NCBI RefSeq assembly: GCF_018882095.1
Contig: NZ_JACVPD010000001.1
Span: 434,001 to 498,000, forward strand
Length of the DNA stretch: 64,000 nt
Source: Polynucleobacter sp. CS-Odin-A6
Lineage (GTDB): Bacteria; Pseudomonadota; Gammaproteobacteria; Burkholderiales; Burkholderiaceae
Direction of reading: 5' to 3'
Part shown: positions 1 through 8,902 of the stretch, in pieces
Numbering within the stretch: position 1 is the first letter of the stretch
Layout of the letters: each line of letters opens with the position of its first letter
The notes under the pieces: model-generated
What the model was told of the DNA's origin: nothing
Seen by the model: the letters and a program-made list of their open reading frames with translations, nothing else
The model's database searches: none
Translations under genes and position numbers: made by a program

Positions 1-983
1 AAGATGTGTTAGCAGGGGCAATGCTGAATTACGCTCGCAATGAAGCGATGTCTGGCCCAGTTCAAGCCCCACGCGCTGGCCGTTCAAGCAAGCCAACGAT
101 TACTTTGTTGGGTGAAATTTTCCCAGCTGATCCGGTTGGTATCGGCATGATGATTGAGCCGATGGGTTTAGCGGTAGGTGCTTCAGTACCGACTCGCGAA
201 TGGCGTGAAATGTATCAGGCGCTAGATTGCGCAACTGTTGCCGCATTACATCCTTTTTACACATCATGTATTCGTGAATTTGAAGCAGCAGGCCGCTCCA
301 TTGTGGGCTCAGCTCCTGTAGGTTACGAAGGTACAGCCCGTTGGTTAGAAGCCATTGGCAAATCAACCAATACTCCCCAAGATTTAATTGCGGCTGCGCA
401 AAATAAGATTCTTCCTGCAATTAAGGGCGTACTGGCTGCTGCACCGATCAAAGGTCGCATTACTTTAAGCGGCTATGAGGGTTCAGAGCTCATCGTTGCC
501 CGTTTGCTGATTGAGAGCGGTGCGGATGTCCGTTACGTAGGCTCTGCATGCCCACGTACCCCTTGGAGTGATGAAGATCGAGAATGGCTGGAGTCAAAAG
601 GCGTTCATGTACAATTCCGCGCCTCCTTAGAGCAAGATTTAGCTGCGATGAAAGAGTTCAAGCCAGACTTAGCGATTGGAACAACTCCAGTGGTGCAGGC
701 GGCTAAGCAAGCTTCGATCCCATCCCTTTATTTTACAAATCTAATTTCAGCTCGACCATTGATGGGTCCTGCAGGTGCTGGTTCACTCGCGCAAGTGATT
801 AATGCTGCGATTGGTAATCAAGCGCGCTTTGACGAGATGAAGGCCTTCTTTGGTGATACTGGATCTGGATTTAAGTCCGGTATTTGGGAAGATGTTCCCC
901 AAGACTTCCCAGAATTCAAAGCTGAAGTACGTCGTAAGATGGAAAAAAAGTTGAAGAAGCGCAAAGCTGAGGAGATGATGTAA
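1..983 (+). CDS. bchY: Chlorophyllide a reductase subunit Y, 3' part (5' end outside window)
   Basis: This is the C-terminal ~325 residues of BchY, a nitrogenase-like (NifD/BchN type) subunit of chlorophyllide a oxidoreductase. With BchX and BchZ it reduces ring B of chlorophyllide to the bacteriochlorin level, on the way to bacteriochlorophyll a. The frame is open from the first bases (codon gat at 3-5 precedes a gtg), so the gene starts upstream; the full protein is usually around 500 residues. Recognisable are [13 protein letters not shown], the Cys of TSCIREFE, and a Lys-rich C-terminus. The stop shares its last base with the bchZ start (TAATG), so the two are translationally coupled. BchX and BchC, usually upstream, would lie outside the window. 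Confidence 0.95.
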   Translation, partial: DVLAGAMLNYARNEAMSGPVQAPRAGRSSKPTITLLGEIFPADPVGIGMMIEPMGLAVGASVPTREWREMYQALDCATVAALHPFYTSCIREFEAAGRSIVGSAPVGYEGTARWLEAIGKSTNTPQDLIAAAQNKILPAIKGVLAAAPIKGRITLSGYEGSELIVARLLIESGADVRYVGSACPRTPWSDEDREWLESKGVHVQFRASLEQDLAAMKEFKPDLAIGTTPVVQAAKQASIPSLYFTNLISARPLMGPAGAGSLAQVINAAIGNQARFDEMKAFFGDTGSGFKSGIWEDVPQDFPEFKAEVRRKMEKKLKKRKAEEMM

Positions 984-2440
984 TGTTTGTCATTGATCAT
1001 GATCGCGCTGGTGGATATTGGGGTGCAGTGTATGTGTTTACTGCCATCAAGGGCTTGCAAGTAGTGATTGATGGACCTGTTGGTTGTGAAAATTTACCGG
1101 TTACTTCAGTCTTGCATTACACCGATGCATTACCTCCTCACGAGTTGCCGATTGTAGTCACCGGTTTAGAGGAAGAACAGTTAGGTCGCGAAGGTACTGA
1201 GGGCGCAATGAAGCGTGCTCACGCAACCCTAGACCCTGATTTACCAGCAGTAGTGGTGACTGGTTCTATTGCAGAAATGATTGGCGGCGGTGTTACTCCT
1301 GAGGGCATGAATATTGCCCGCTTCTTGCCAAGAACGATTGATGAAGATCAGTGGCAATGTGCTAACCGCGCGATGTATTGGTTATGGAGCGAATACGGTA
1401 CTCGTAAGATTCCAGAGCGTAAACCTAGAGCAGAAGGTGAAAAGCCCCGTGTCAATATTATTGGCCCATGCTATGGCACCTTCAATATGCCTAGCGACTT
1501 GGCAGAAATTCGCCGACTGGCTGAAGGCATCGGCGCTGAAATTAACATGGTCTTCCCACTGGGATCCCATTTGTCAGAAGTGGAGAATTTAGTCAACGCT
1601 GATGTCAATATTTGTATGTATCGCGAGTTTGGTCGTATGCTTTGCGAAGCCTTAGAGCGCCCTTATTTGCAAGCACCTTTGGGTTTGCATAGCACGACTC
1701 AATTCTTGCGCAAACTCGGTGAATTGCTGGGCTTAGATCCAGAGCCATTTATTGAGCGTGAAAAGCACACCACCATTAAGCCAATTTGGGACTTATGGCG
1801 TTCAGTGACTCAAGATTTTTTCAGTACAGCAAGTTATGCAGTCGTTGCGAACGAAACTTACACTCGCGGCATTCGTCATTTCTTATCCGATGAGATGGGC
1901 TTACCTTGTAGCTTTGCTGTCCCCAGAAAGCCTGGCGAGAAAACGAATAATCAAGATGTCCGCAAGCTCACCAAAGAGAAGCCTCCATTGGTTATGTTTG
2001 GAAGCTATAACGAAAGAATGTATTTGGCTGAAAACGGTAGCAAAGCCTCTTACATCCCATCATCCTTCCCCGGCGCAATTATTCGTCGCCATACCGGCAC
2101 CCCATTCATGGGTTATGCAGGTGCGACATACATCATTCAAGAGTTTTGTAATGGTTTATTTGATGCGCTCTTTTATATCCTGCCGTTAGGTACCGATATG
2201 GATAAAGTCGACGCCTCATTAACACGCACCTATCGTTCCAATGCATTACCTTGGGATCAAGATGCGCAAAAACTAGTTGCTGATTACATTAAAACCAGAC
2301 CAGTTCTGATCCAGATTTCTGCTGCTAAAGAAATGCGTGATCGTGTTGAGCAAGATGCAGAAAAGGCTAGCGAAGAAAGAATCACCGCTGCCAGGGTGAA
2401 GGCTTCTTGCAAAGAGATTATTGAAGAGGTTGAAGCGTAA
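983..2440 (+). CDS. bchZ: Chlorophyllide a reductase subunit Z
   Basis: 485 residues, normal family length. BchZ pairs with BchY as the catalytic heterotetramer of chlorophyllide a reductase. The N-terminal half has the conserved [11 protein letters not shown] and [13 protein letters not shown] stretches with the cluster-type Cys, and later MYREFGRML. The last ~50 residues ([11 protein letters not shown], then [16 protein letters not shown]) form the protochlorophyllide-reductase-like C-terminal domain. It starts on the A of the bchY stop (TAATG) and its own stop overlaps the next small ORF in the same way, so bchY, bchZ and the small ORF form a coupled chain leading into puf. This bchYZ-puf arrangement is the usual purple-bacterial superoperon order. 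Confidence 0.97.
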   Translation: MFVIDHDRAGGYWGAVYVFTAIKGLQVVIDGPVGCENLPVTSVLHYTDALPPHELPIVVTGLEEEQLGREGTEGAMKRAHATLDPDLPAVVVTGSIAEMIGGGVTPEGMNIARFLPRTIDEDQWQCANRAMYWLWSEYGTRKIPERKPRAEGEKPRVNIIGPCYGTFNMPSDLAEIRRLAEGIGAEINMVFPLGSHLSEVENLVNADVNICMYREFGRMLCEALERPYLQAPLGLHSTTQFLRKLGELLGLDPEPFIEREKHTTIKPIWDLWRSVTQDFFSTASYAVVANETYTRGIRHFLSDEMGLPCSFAVPRKPGEKTNNQDVRKLTKEKPPLVMFGSYNERMYLAENGSKASYIPSSFPGAIIRRHTGTPFMGYAGATYIIQEFCNGLFDALFYILPLGTDMDKVDASLTRTYRSNALPWDQDAQKLVADYIKTRPVLIQISAAKEMRDRVEQDAEKASEERITAARVKASCKEIIEEVEA

Positions 2441-2586
2441 TGGCCTCATTGAAAAAGAATCAGTACAACAAGTCACTTGATTTGTTGGAAACGGAATGTG
2501 GCATGCCGTACGCTACAGCCCATGTCGCGCGGGTTAAGCGCGGTAACGGCCGAAAGGCTATTTTTGAAGGAGGTAATTGGTTATGA
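2440..2586 (+). CDS. 48-aa unrecognised small protein between bchZ and pufB
   Basis: A 48-residue ORF (starts [10 protein letters not shown], ends FEGGNWL) coupled on both sides: its ATG shares a base with the bchZ stop (TAATG), and its TGA overlaps the pufB start (ATGA). It is basic, has no membrane segment and one Cys. pufQ often occupies this position in alphaproteobacteria, but PufQ is about 70 residues with a transmembrane helix and this protein does not resemble it. The pufB ribosome-binding site (GGAGG, about 2570) lies inside its last codons, so passage of ribosomes through this ORF could control access to pufB. It may be a short real protein or a coupling/leader ORF. I do not recognise a family. 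Confidence 0.6.
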   Translation: MASLKKNQYNKSLDLLETECGMPYATAHVARVKRGNGRKAIFEGGNWL

Positions 2587-2735
2587 GCGATCACAGAACA
2601 GGTTCAATATCTGGCCTTACTGATGACGAAGCCAAGGAGTTTCACCAGTTGTATATCCAAGGTTTAGTTGGTTTTACTTCTATTGCTGTAGTTGCCCATA
2701 TTTTGGTTTGGGCATGGCGTCCTTGGTTCCATTAA
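2583..2735 (+). CDS. pufB: LH1 light-harvesting beta polypeptide
   Basis: 50 residues, the beta polypeptide of the core antenna LH1. The N-terminal cytoplasmic part contains [12 protein letters not shown]. The single membrane helix carries the bacteriochlorophyll-ligand His (AVVAH), followed by the LH1-type WAWRPW end. A strong Shine-Dalgarno (GGAGG) sits 10 bases upstream, inside the preceding ORF, and the ATG overlaps that ORF's stop. It is followed not directly by pufA, as usual, but by an inserted small membrane-protein gene. The domain is the paralogue of PucB and of the C-terminal tail of BchF in this window. Confidence 0.97.
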   Translation: MSDHRTGSISGLTDDEAKEFHQLYIQGLVGFTSIAVVAHILVWAWRPWFH

Positions 2736-2762
2736 AACCGGAATAAATCTTAGGGGAATGAT

Positions 2763-2987
2763 ATGAAAATGGATCACGTTATTGGCAAAGAACAAAATAT
2801 GATTAGAGAGGACTCGATCACTTTTAATCTTATTTTTATTTTGTGTTTTGTAGTGTGTTTTGTTATTTCTTTATTCACCCAGATTTTGCCAACGAAGTGG
2901 AGTTCTTGGCTTCCAGGAGCTGAAGAAAAATCACTTATCGATGGTACGAGGTCAGCAGTCTATAGCTTTATGTCTTACTTAAATTAG
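2763..2987 (+). CDS. 74-aa single-helix membrane protein between pufB and pufA
   Basis: 74 residues: a cytoplasmic-type N-terminus of ~18 residues, one hydrophobic helix (about 19-43, with FILCFVVCFVISLF), then an extramembrane tail with KWSSWLPGAEEK and ending SFMSYLN. AGGGG lies 6 bases before the ATG, and it ends 9 bases before pufA, whose Shine-Dalgarno overlaps its stop. It is not an LH1 alpha or beta: there is no His in the helix, and the true alpha gene follows. Size, topology and position recall accessory core-antenna subunits such as PufX or the extra small subunits seen in some RC-LH1 structures, but I cannot match it to a named family. A role in RC-LH1 ring architecture or quinone passage is inference only. 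Confidence 0.8.
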   Translation: MKMDHVIGKEQNMIREDSITFNLIFILCFVVCFVISLFTQILPTKWSSWLPGAEEKSLIDGTRSAVYSFMSYLN

Positions 2988-2996
2988 GAGAAGATT

Positions 2997-3203
2997 ATGT
3001 GGAGAATTTGGAAACTTTATGATCCGTTGCGATCAATGGTTGTTCAAGGTATCTTTTTGTTTGGTCTTGCAGCGATGATTCACTTGATTTTGCTGAGCAG
3101 TGTTCGTTTTAACTGGTTGGATGGTTTAAGCCAAGCCCAGTTTAAGGCGATGGATGCAAAAACAGGATCTGCAATGCCACCATCAGTTCCGGCGGCAAAG
3201 TAA
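2997..3203 (+). CDS. pufA: LH1 light-harvesting alpha polypeptide
   Basis: 68 residues. It starts with the LH1-alpha signature MWRIWKLYDP, has a single membrane helix with the bacteriochlorophyll-binding His (MIHLILLSS) and then RFNWLDG, closely matching classical LH1 alphas. The C-terminal ~20 residues are an Ala/Pro-rich tail (MPPSVPAAK). The Shine-Dalgarno AGGAGA lies in the end of the preceding gene. A stem-loop follows directly, before pufL, as in other puf operons. Confidence 0.97.
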   Translation: MWRIWKLYDPLRSMVVQGIFLFGLAAMIHLILLSSVRFNWLDGLSQAQFKAMDAKTGSAMPPSVPAAK

Positions 3204-3221
3204 TTTGTATAAAAAATGGTG

Positions 3222-3261
3222 AATAGGGTTAGGTTAATTAGCTGCTTAGCTCAACCCTATT
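3222..3261 (+). terminator. Intercistronic pufA-pufL stem-loop (mRNA stability / partial terminator)
   Basis: A perfect 9-bp outer stem pairs AATAGGGTT (3222-3230) with AACCCTATT (3253-3261). The enclosed region holds a second small hairpin, AGCT-gctt-AGCT (3240-3251). There is no long T tract. In other purple bacteria, hairpins here stabilise the pufBA mRNA segment and give excess antenna over reaction-centre protein. The same role is inferred from position. Confidence 0.75.
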
Positions 3262-3287
3262 TATCCATTCATTGGAGAGCATAAAAA

Positions 3288-4112
3288 ATGGCCATGCTTA
3301 GTTTTGAAAGAAAGTATCGCGTCAGAGGCGGTACATTAGTCGGCGGAGACTTATTCGATTTTTGGGTGGGGCCGTTTTACGTTGGATTTTTCGGTATCAC
3401 TACCGTTTTCTTTGCTTTTTTAGGTACCGCACTGATTTTGTGGGGTGCTTCACAGGGTCCTACGTGGAATCCCTGGCAGATTAATATTGCGCCACCGGAT
3501 ATTAGTTACGGATTAGGTTTTGCCCCCTTATTGCAAGGCGGGCTCTGGCAGCTCATTACGGTCTGTGCATTAGGTGCATTCCTCTCTTGGGCCTTACGTG
3601 AAATCGAAATTTGCCGAAAACTAGGCATGGGACTGCATGTTCCTTTCGGATATTTAATGGCCGTGTTTGCGTACTTCACTCTGGTTGTGATTAGGCCTGT
3701 ACTGATGGGTGCATGGGGACATGGTTTCCCATACGGCATCTTGAGTCACTTGGATTGGGTATCCAATACCGGCTATCAGTACCTCCATTTTCACTACAAC
3801 CCAGCGCATATGATTGCGGTGTCTCTGTTCTTTGCAACTACCTTTGCTTTAGTTCTGCATGGTGGCTTGGTCTTGTCATCAACCAATCCGCAAAAAGGCC
3901 AGTTTGTTAAAACGCCTGAGCATGAAGATACGTTTTTTAGAGATGCGATTGGTTATTCAATTGGTACTTTAGGAATCCATCGCCTTGGATTATTTTTAGC
4001 TTTAGCAGCGGTTTTCTGGAGTGCTGTTTGTATCGTGATCAGCGGACCATTCTGGACACGTGGTTGGCCTGAGTGGTGGGGCTGGTGGTTGAACTTGCCA
4101 ATCTGGCGTTAA
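3288..4112 (+). CDS. pufL: Photosynthetic reaction centre L subunit
   Basis: 274 residues, normal length. It begins [11 protein letters not shown], has five membrane helices, and carries the conserved segments with pigment and iron ligands: [18 protein letters not shown] and GIHRLGLF. L binds half of the special-pair and accessory pigments, pheophytin and QB in the type II reaction centre of the cytoplasmic membrane. The chosen ATG at 3288 has GGAGAG about 10 bases upstream; a second ATG two codons on is less well placed. pufM follows after 15 bases. Confidence 0.98.
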   Translation: MAMLSFERKYRVRGGTLVGGDLFDFWVGPFYVGFFGITTVFFAFLGTALILWGASQGPTWNPWQINIAPPDISYGLGFAPLLQGGLWQLITVCALGAFLSWALREIEICRKLGMGLHVPFGYLMAVFAYFTLVVIRPVLMGAWGHGFPYGILSHLDWVSNTGYQYLHFHYNPAHMIAVSLFFATTFALVLHGGLVLSSTNPQKGQFVKTPEHEDTFFRDAIGYSIGTLGIHRLGLFLALAAVFWSAVCIVISGPFWTRGWPEWWGWWLNLPIWR

Positions 4113-4127
4113 GAGGAAAAATATATT

Positions 4128-5135
4128 ATGGAATATCAAAACCTATTTACTCAAGTTCAAGTAGTCGCGCCGCCACATCATGGGGTAGCTATCGATCCTC
4201 GTGATGAACGAGAGCGCTTTGGCACACCGGTCTTAATTCATTTATTTGGTCGTCTCGGTAATGCGCAGCTCGGACCCATTTACTTGGGCGGCTTAGGCAT
4301 CGCTTCTTTATTTTTTGGCCTTATTGGATTTCAGATTATTGGCTGGAATATGTTGGCCTCAGTCAATTGGGATCCAATTCAATTTGTACGTCAATTATTT
4401 TGGCTATCTTTAGATCCACCCTTACCTAAGCATGGCTTGTCTTTATTCATGCCTCTCAATGAGGGCGGTTGGTGGATGATGGCTGGCTTCTTCTTGACTG
4501 TCTCTATTTTGTTGTGGTGGGGAAGAATGTATCGCCGCGCGATTGCCTTAGGTATGGGTACGCATATTGCTTGGGGCTTCTTGGCAGCAATCTGGCTATA
4601 TCTCGTATTAGGATTTATTCGCCCCTTGTTGATGGGTAGCTGGAGTGAGGCAGTTCCTTTTGGAATCTTCTCGCACTTAGATTGGACGGCTGCTTTCTCA
4701 CTACGCTACGGAAATTTATTCTATAACCCATTCCATATGTTGTCTATTGTTTTCCTTTATGGCTCTGCCCTCTTGTTTGCAATGCATGGTGGAACTATTT
4801 TGGCAGTCAGTCGCTTTGGTGGCGAACGAGAGATTGAGCAAATCGTTGATCGTGGTACAGCCTCAGAAAGAGCAGCTTTATTCTGGAGATGGACCATGGG
4901 CTTTAATGCCACCATGGAATCGATTCACCGTTGGGCTTGGTGGTTTGCTGTTCTAACTCCTTTGATTGGCGGTATTGGTATTTTGTTAACTGGTACCGTA
5001 GTGGATAACTGGTATTTGTGGGCAGTGAAGCACAATGTTGCGCCTTCCTATCCATATGTTTTTGGAACTCCATTACCTGACCCAGCAACCACTGGATTTG
5101 TGCCACCAGCTCCACCAGTTATCCCAGGAAGATAA
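4128..5135 (+). CDS. pufM: Photosynthetic reaction centre M subunit
   Basis: 335 residues with five membrane helices. It contains the M-type N-terminus ([12 protein letters not shown]), [18 protein letters not shown] and ESIHRWAWW, which supply His ligands for bacteriochlorophyll and the non-haem iron. M forms the heterodimer with PufL and binds QA. It is slightly long at the C-terminus (Pro-rich end after the last helix, [10 protein letters not shown]), as in species that have a bound PufC cytochrome. GAGG lies upstream of the ATG, and pufC starts 3 bases after its stop. Confidence 0.98.
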   Translation: MEYQNLFTQVQVVAPPHHGVAIDPRDERERFGTPVLIHLFGRLGNAQLGPIYLGGLGIASLFFGLIGFQIIGWNMLASVNWDPIQFVRQLFWLSLDPPLPKHGLSLFMPLNEGGWWMMAGFFLTVSILLWWGRMYRRAIALGMGTHIAWGFLAAIWLYLVLGFIRPLLMGSWSEAVPFGIFSHLDWTAAFSLRYGNLFYNPFHMLSIVFLYGSALLFAMHGGTILAVSRFGGEREIEQIVDRGTASERAALFWRWTMGFNATMESIHRWAWWFAVLTPLIGGIGILLTGTVVDNWYLWAVKHNVAPSYPYVFGTPLPDPATTGFVPPAPPVIPGR

Positions 5136-5138
5136 GCC

Positions 5139-6206
5139 ATGAAGCAATTAAGAAAATTTCTGATGTTGCCGGTGTTACTGGCAGGTATTTTGCTACTAAC
5201 TGGCTGTGAGAGACCGCCTATAGAAGCAGTTCAGCATGGCTTCCGTGGTACGGCAATGGATTTGATTTATAACCCCCGGATATTAGCTGAGCAAGCTGAG
5301 AAAAATACTATTCCAGCTTCCGCTGGACTGGTGCCAGCGGAAGGACCAAAGGCGGGTCAGGTATATAAAAACGTCAAGATCTTGAATAATTTGAGTGTTG
5401 CTCAATTCACTTCATTCATGGTCACGATGACAAGTTGGGTCGCCCCAGAGCAGGGCTGCACTTATTGCCATAACGCGGCAAATTTTGCAGATGACTCCTT
5501 GTATACCAAGAATGTTGCTCGCAATATGATTTTGATGACGCAACGCGTCAATACCCAATGGCAAGACCACGTTGCTCAGACTGGGGTCACTTGCTACACC
5601 TGTCACCGTGGAAATAATATTCCGCAAAATGTGTGGTTTAAAGATCCCGCAGTACAGGTTGGTAATGGCATGTTGGGCAATAAAAATGGTCAAAATACGC
5701 CTGTTGAGGGTTCTGGCTACTCATCCTTGCCGAAGAATACCTATGCAGCGTATTTGCTGAATGATGAGAAGATTAATGTCAATGGTCCTACTGCATTACC
5801 CACGGGGAATAAGAGCAGCATTAATGAAACCGAGGCTACCTATGGGTTAATGATCCATTTCTCAAAGTCATTAGGTGTGAATTGCACTTATTGTCATAAC
5901 ACTCGAGCCGTAGCATCTTGGGAAGAAAGCCCTCCACAGAGAACGAAAGCTTGGTACGCTATTCGAATGGCGCGTGATATCAACAATAACTATATGGAAC
6001 CTATCCAAGGATTATTTCCTCCACATCGTTTAGGCCCTACTGGTGATGTTGCTAAAGCCAATTGCGCTACTTGCCACCAAGGTGCTTATAAGCCACTTTA
6101 TGGTGTATCGATGTTAGCGGATTATCCTTTCTTGACTGGTCCTGCTAAGACAACACAGAAAGCACCCGACGCTGTACCTCCAGCAAAATCGGTGGCAATG
6201 AAGTAA
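5139..6206 (+). CDS. pufC: Tetrahaem cytochrome subunit of the reaction centre
   Basis: 355 residues. The N-terminal lipoprotein signal ends LLTGC (lipobox, Cys at about 23), so it is anchored at the periplasmic face. Four c-type haem motifs are present: CTYCH, CYTCH, CTYCH and CATCH. This is the tetrahaem cytochrome that re-reduces the photo-oxidised special pair. It is the last gene of the puf operon and is followed by a strong intrinsic terminator. Haem attachment needs the Ccm system, whose genes lie at the far end of this window. Confidence 0.97.
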   Translation: MKQLRKFLMLPVLLAGILLLTGCERPPIEAVQHGFRGTAMDLIYNPRILAEQAEKNTIPASAGLVPAEGPKAGQVYKNVKILNNLSVAQFTSFMVTMTSWVAPEQGCTYCHNAANFADDSLYTKNVARNMILMTQRVNTQWQDHVAQTGVTCYTCHRGNNIPQNVWFKDPAVQVGNGMLGNKNGQNTPVEGSGYSSLPKNTYAAYLLNDEKINVNGPTALPTGNKSSINETEATYGLMIHFSKSLGVNCTYCHNTRAVASWEESPPQRTKAWYAIRMARDINNNYMEPIQGLFPPHRLGPTGDVAKANCATCHQGAYKPLYGVSMLADYPFLTGPAKTTQKAPDAVPPAKSVAMK

Positions 6207-6224
6207 TCTATAAGCTGATTAACC

Positions 6225-6260
6225 AATAGCGTCATACGGTGAATATGACGCTATTTTTTT
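6225..6260 (+). terminator. Rho-independent terminator after pufC
   Basis: A perfect 12-bp stem pairs AATAGCGTCATA (6225-6236) with TATGACGCTATT (6244-6255), with a 7-base loop and a run of T to 6260. It ends the bch-puf superoperon. crtI begins 22 bases later and may rely on read-through or its own promoter. Confidence 0.93.
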
Positions 6261-6282
6261 GTAGAAAAGTTGGTTTGAGGAA

Positions 6283-7800
6283 ATGTTAAAAAAAGCTGAC
6301 TTTAAGGAAGATAAAGTTTCTACCGCCATTGTGATTGGAAGTGGATTTGGCGGATTGGCCTCTGCAATTCGTTTGTCTTGCAAGGGTTACAAGGTCATTG
6401 TGATAGAAAAGCTCGATGCACCTGGTGGTAGGGCATACGTTCATCATCGTGACGGCTTTACATTTGATGCAGGACCCACCATTATTACTGCGCCATTCCT
6501 ACTCGAAGAATTATGGGAGTTGTGTGGCAAGAAGATGTCAGATGATGTCGATCTGCGCCCAATGGATCCTTTTTATCGGATCCGTTTTGATGATGGTACT
6601 CATTTTGATTACACAGGCGATCCAGCCAGAATGCGCGCTGAAGTTGCTAAGTTTGCACCTGAAGATTTACCAGGCTATGAACGATTTCTGGCGGAAGCAG
6701 AAAAATGCTACAAGCTTGGTTTTCAGGAGCTCAGCTCAACTGCATTTGACTCAATCGGGGATTTAATTCGTGCCATTCCATCAATGGTGAAGATGAAGGC
6801 TTGGGAGAGCATCTACAAATTAGTTGCACGCCATTTAAAGAATGACAAGATACGTCAAGTGATGAGCTTTCATCCACTCTTAATCGGCGGCAATCCTTTC
6901 TCTGTCACTGCAGTCTATGCGCTCATCAATTCTTTGGAGCGACGCCATGGAGTCCATTCTGCGATGGGTGGAACCGGCTCTTTAATTAAAGGCATGGCTG
7001 GCTTATTGGCAGGTAGAGGGGTGGAAATTCGCCTGAACTCTGAAGTGAAGCGTATTGAAGTAGTCGATGGCAAGACTCAAGGCGTAACCCTAGCTAATGG
7101 TGAATTTATTCCCTCCGATATTGTGGTCTCCAACGCGGATGCTGCCTGGACTTATAAAAAACTCATCGCACCAGAACATCGAAAAGTGTGGACCGATGCT
7201 AAGGTCGATAAGAGTAAATACTCGATGAGTCTTTTTGTTTGGTACTTTGGCACAGATAATCAATACCCTGACGTACCACACCATATGATCTTATTGGGTA
7301 AGCGGTATAAAGAGTTATTGACGGACATCTTTAAGAGACATGTGCTGGCAGATGACTTTAGCCTTTATTTACATAGGCCCACTGCTACTGATCCATCCTT
7401 AGCCCCTGCTGGCGGAGACGCCTTTTATGTATTGGCTCCAGTGCCCAATTTAGCAAGCGGCACGGACTGGGCTATAGAGGCTGAACCCTATCGTCAAGCG
7501 ATTGCCAAGTATCTAGACGAAAGCGTTTTGCCTGGCTTTGAAAAACATCTTAAAACATCGTTCGTGATGACCCCTCAGGATTTCCAAGATCGGCTCTTGT
7601 CAGTCAAGGGTGCGGCCTTTGGTTTTGAACCACTCTTACTGCAAAGTGCTTGGTTTAGACCGCATAACCGTAGTGAAGATATTCAGGGGCTTTATATGGT
7701 TGGTGCCGGTACTCATCCGGGTGCGGGTATCCCCGGTGTTTTATCTTCAGCAAAAGCATTAATGTCTGTAGTAGCAGAACCTAAAACAGTCACTGCATAA
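6283..7800 (+). CDS. crtI: Phytoene desaturase CrtI
   Basis: 505 residues. The N-terminal FAD/NAD(P) dinucleotide-binding motif is GSGFGGLASA near residue 20, followed by the CrtI signature GGRAYVHHRDGFTFDAGPTI. The C-terminal MVGAGTHPGAGIPGVLSSAK is typical of bacterial CrtI. It desaturates phytoene to neurosporene and/or lycopene. The start has GAGG only 2 bases upstream, a poor spacing, so initiation may be weak. It is followed by crtB after 54 bases. CrtD, also in this window, is its paralogue but acts later in the pathway. Confidence 0.96.
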   Translation: MLKKADFKEDKVSTAIVIGSGFGGLASAIRLSCKGYKVIVIEKLDAPGGRAYVHHRDGFTFDAGPTIITAPFLLEELWELCGKKMSDDVDLRPMDPFYRIRFDDGTHFDYTGDPARMRAEVAKFAPEDLPGYERFLAEAEKCYKLGFQELSSTAFDSIGDLIRAIPSMVKMKAWESIYKLVARHLKNDKIRQVMSFHPLLIGGNPFSVTAVYALINSLERRHGVHSAMGGTGSLIKGMAGLLAGRGVEIRLNSEVKRIEVVDGKTQGVTLANGEFIPSDIVVSNADAAWTYKKLIAPEHRKVWTDAKVDKSKYSMSLFVWYFGTDNQYPDVPHHMILLGKRYKELLTDIFKRHVLADDFSLYLHRPTATDPSLAPAGGDAFYVLAPVPNLASGTDWAIEAEPYRQAIAKYLDESVLPGFEKHLKTSFVMTPQDFQDRLLSVKGAAFGFEPLLLQSAWFRPHNRSEDIQGLYMVGAGTHPGAGIPGVLSSAKALMSVVAEPKTVTA

Positions 7801-7854
7801 AGATTGAATAGGTTTAAATAGGTTTATTCAGTTCCTTATAGTAAAGAGTGAAGC

Positions 7855-8889
7855 ATGAATCAAAATATCAGTGACCTTCAAGAATGTGTCGCAACCATGC
7901 GGGATGGCTCAAAGTCCTTCTTCGCCGCTTCAAGAATTTTGCCTCAAAGGGTCAGAGATCCCGCAACAGCTCTCTACGCGTTTTGTCGGATTACTGATGA
8001 TGTAGCGGATGCGGTAGACGCAGAGCCGGATGCGATTCCTAAACTGCGTGAACGCCTGGATCGAATCTATCAAGGTTGCCCTGACGATATTCCTGCTGAT
8101 CGCGCCTTATCGATTGTGGTTAAAGAATATGATTTGCCGATTAGCCTTCCCCTGGCCTTAATTGAGGGTTATGAATGGGATACGCAGTTCAAAACCTATA
8201 ACTCCTTAGAGGATTTATTGGACTACTGCGCTAGGGTTGCCGGTACAGTTGGAGCGATGATGTGCGTCATCATGGACCGCAGGGAACCAGAAACTTTGGC
8301 GAGAGCTTGCGAGCTTGGCCTTGCAATGCAGCTCACAAATATTGCCCGTGATGTAGGTGAGGATGCTGCTAATGGACGAATCTATTTACCGTTGGATTGG
8401 CTCAGAGAAGCGGGATTAGATCCACAAGTTTGGCTAAGTAAGCCTGAGTTTAATGACCAAATTGCGAGCGTCATTGCCCGCCTCTTAAAGCATGCGGACG
8501 TCTTGTACTCTCGTTCAGAGGCTGGGATTTGTGATTTACCCTGGGATTGTCGTCCAGCGATTCAGGCAGCTCGCTTGATTTATGCAGAGATTGGGCGACA
8601 AGTAGAAAAGCTCAATTTAGATTCAGTTTCGACTAGAGCTTATGTACCCTCTAAAAGAAAGTTGATTCTTTTAGCAGAAGCCTTTACAGCGATTTCTAAA
8701 ATATTCTCTAGAAAACTGAAAGTAGATGCAGATAAAGCAATTCAGTATTTAGTGGATGCGGTCATTGAAGTACCGCATGACAAGCGTTTTGATGGAACAA
8801 CTCATGATCACTTATTGTGGTTTGTTGATCTCATGGAGCGTCAAGAGCGTCGCCGCAATACTCGCACGCACGGTAGAGCCCTTCACTAG
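7855..8889 (+). CDS. crtB: Phytoene synthase CrtB
   Basis: 344 residues of the squalene/phytoene synthase fold. It has the first Asp-rich motif in CRITDDVADAVD and the second in NIARDVGEDA, which bind Mg-diphosphate. It condenses two geranylgeranyl diphosphates to phytoene, the first committed carotenoid step. It lies downstream of crtI in the same direction and ends 13 bases from the convergent crtC. A 6-bp inverted repeat (ACTAGC / GCTAGT, 8885-8903) spans the junction but has no T tract. Confidence 0.96.
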   Translation: MNQNISDLQECVATMRDGSKSFFAASRILPQRVRDPATALYAFCRITDDVADAVDAEPDAIPKLRERLDRIYQGCPDDIPADRALSIVVKEYDLPISLPLALIEGYEWDTQFKTYNSLEDLLDYCARVAGTVGAMMCVIMDRREPETLARACELGLAMQLTNIARDVGEDAANGRIYLPLDWLREAGLDPQVWLSKPEFNDQIASVIARLLKHADVLYSRSEAGICDLPWDCRPAIQAARLIYAEIGRQVEKLNLDSVSTRAYVPSKRKLILLAEAFTAISKIFSRKLKVDADKAIQYLVDAVIEVPHDKRFDGTTHDHLLWFVDLMERQERRRNTRTHGRALH

Positions 8890-8902
8890 CTATTAGCGCT
8901 AG

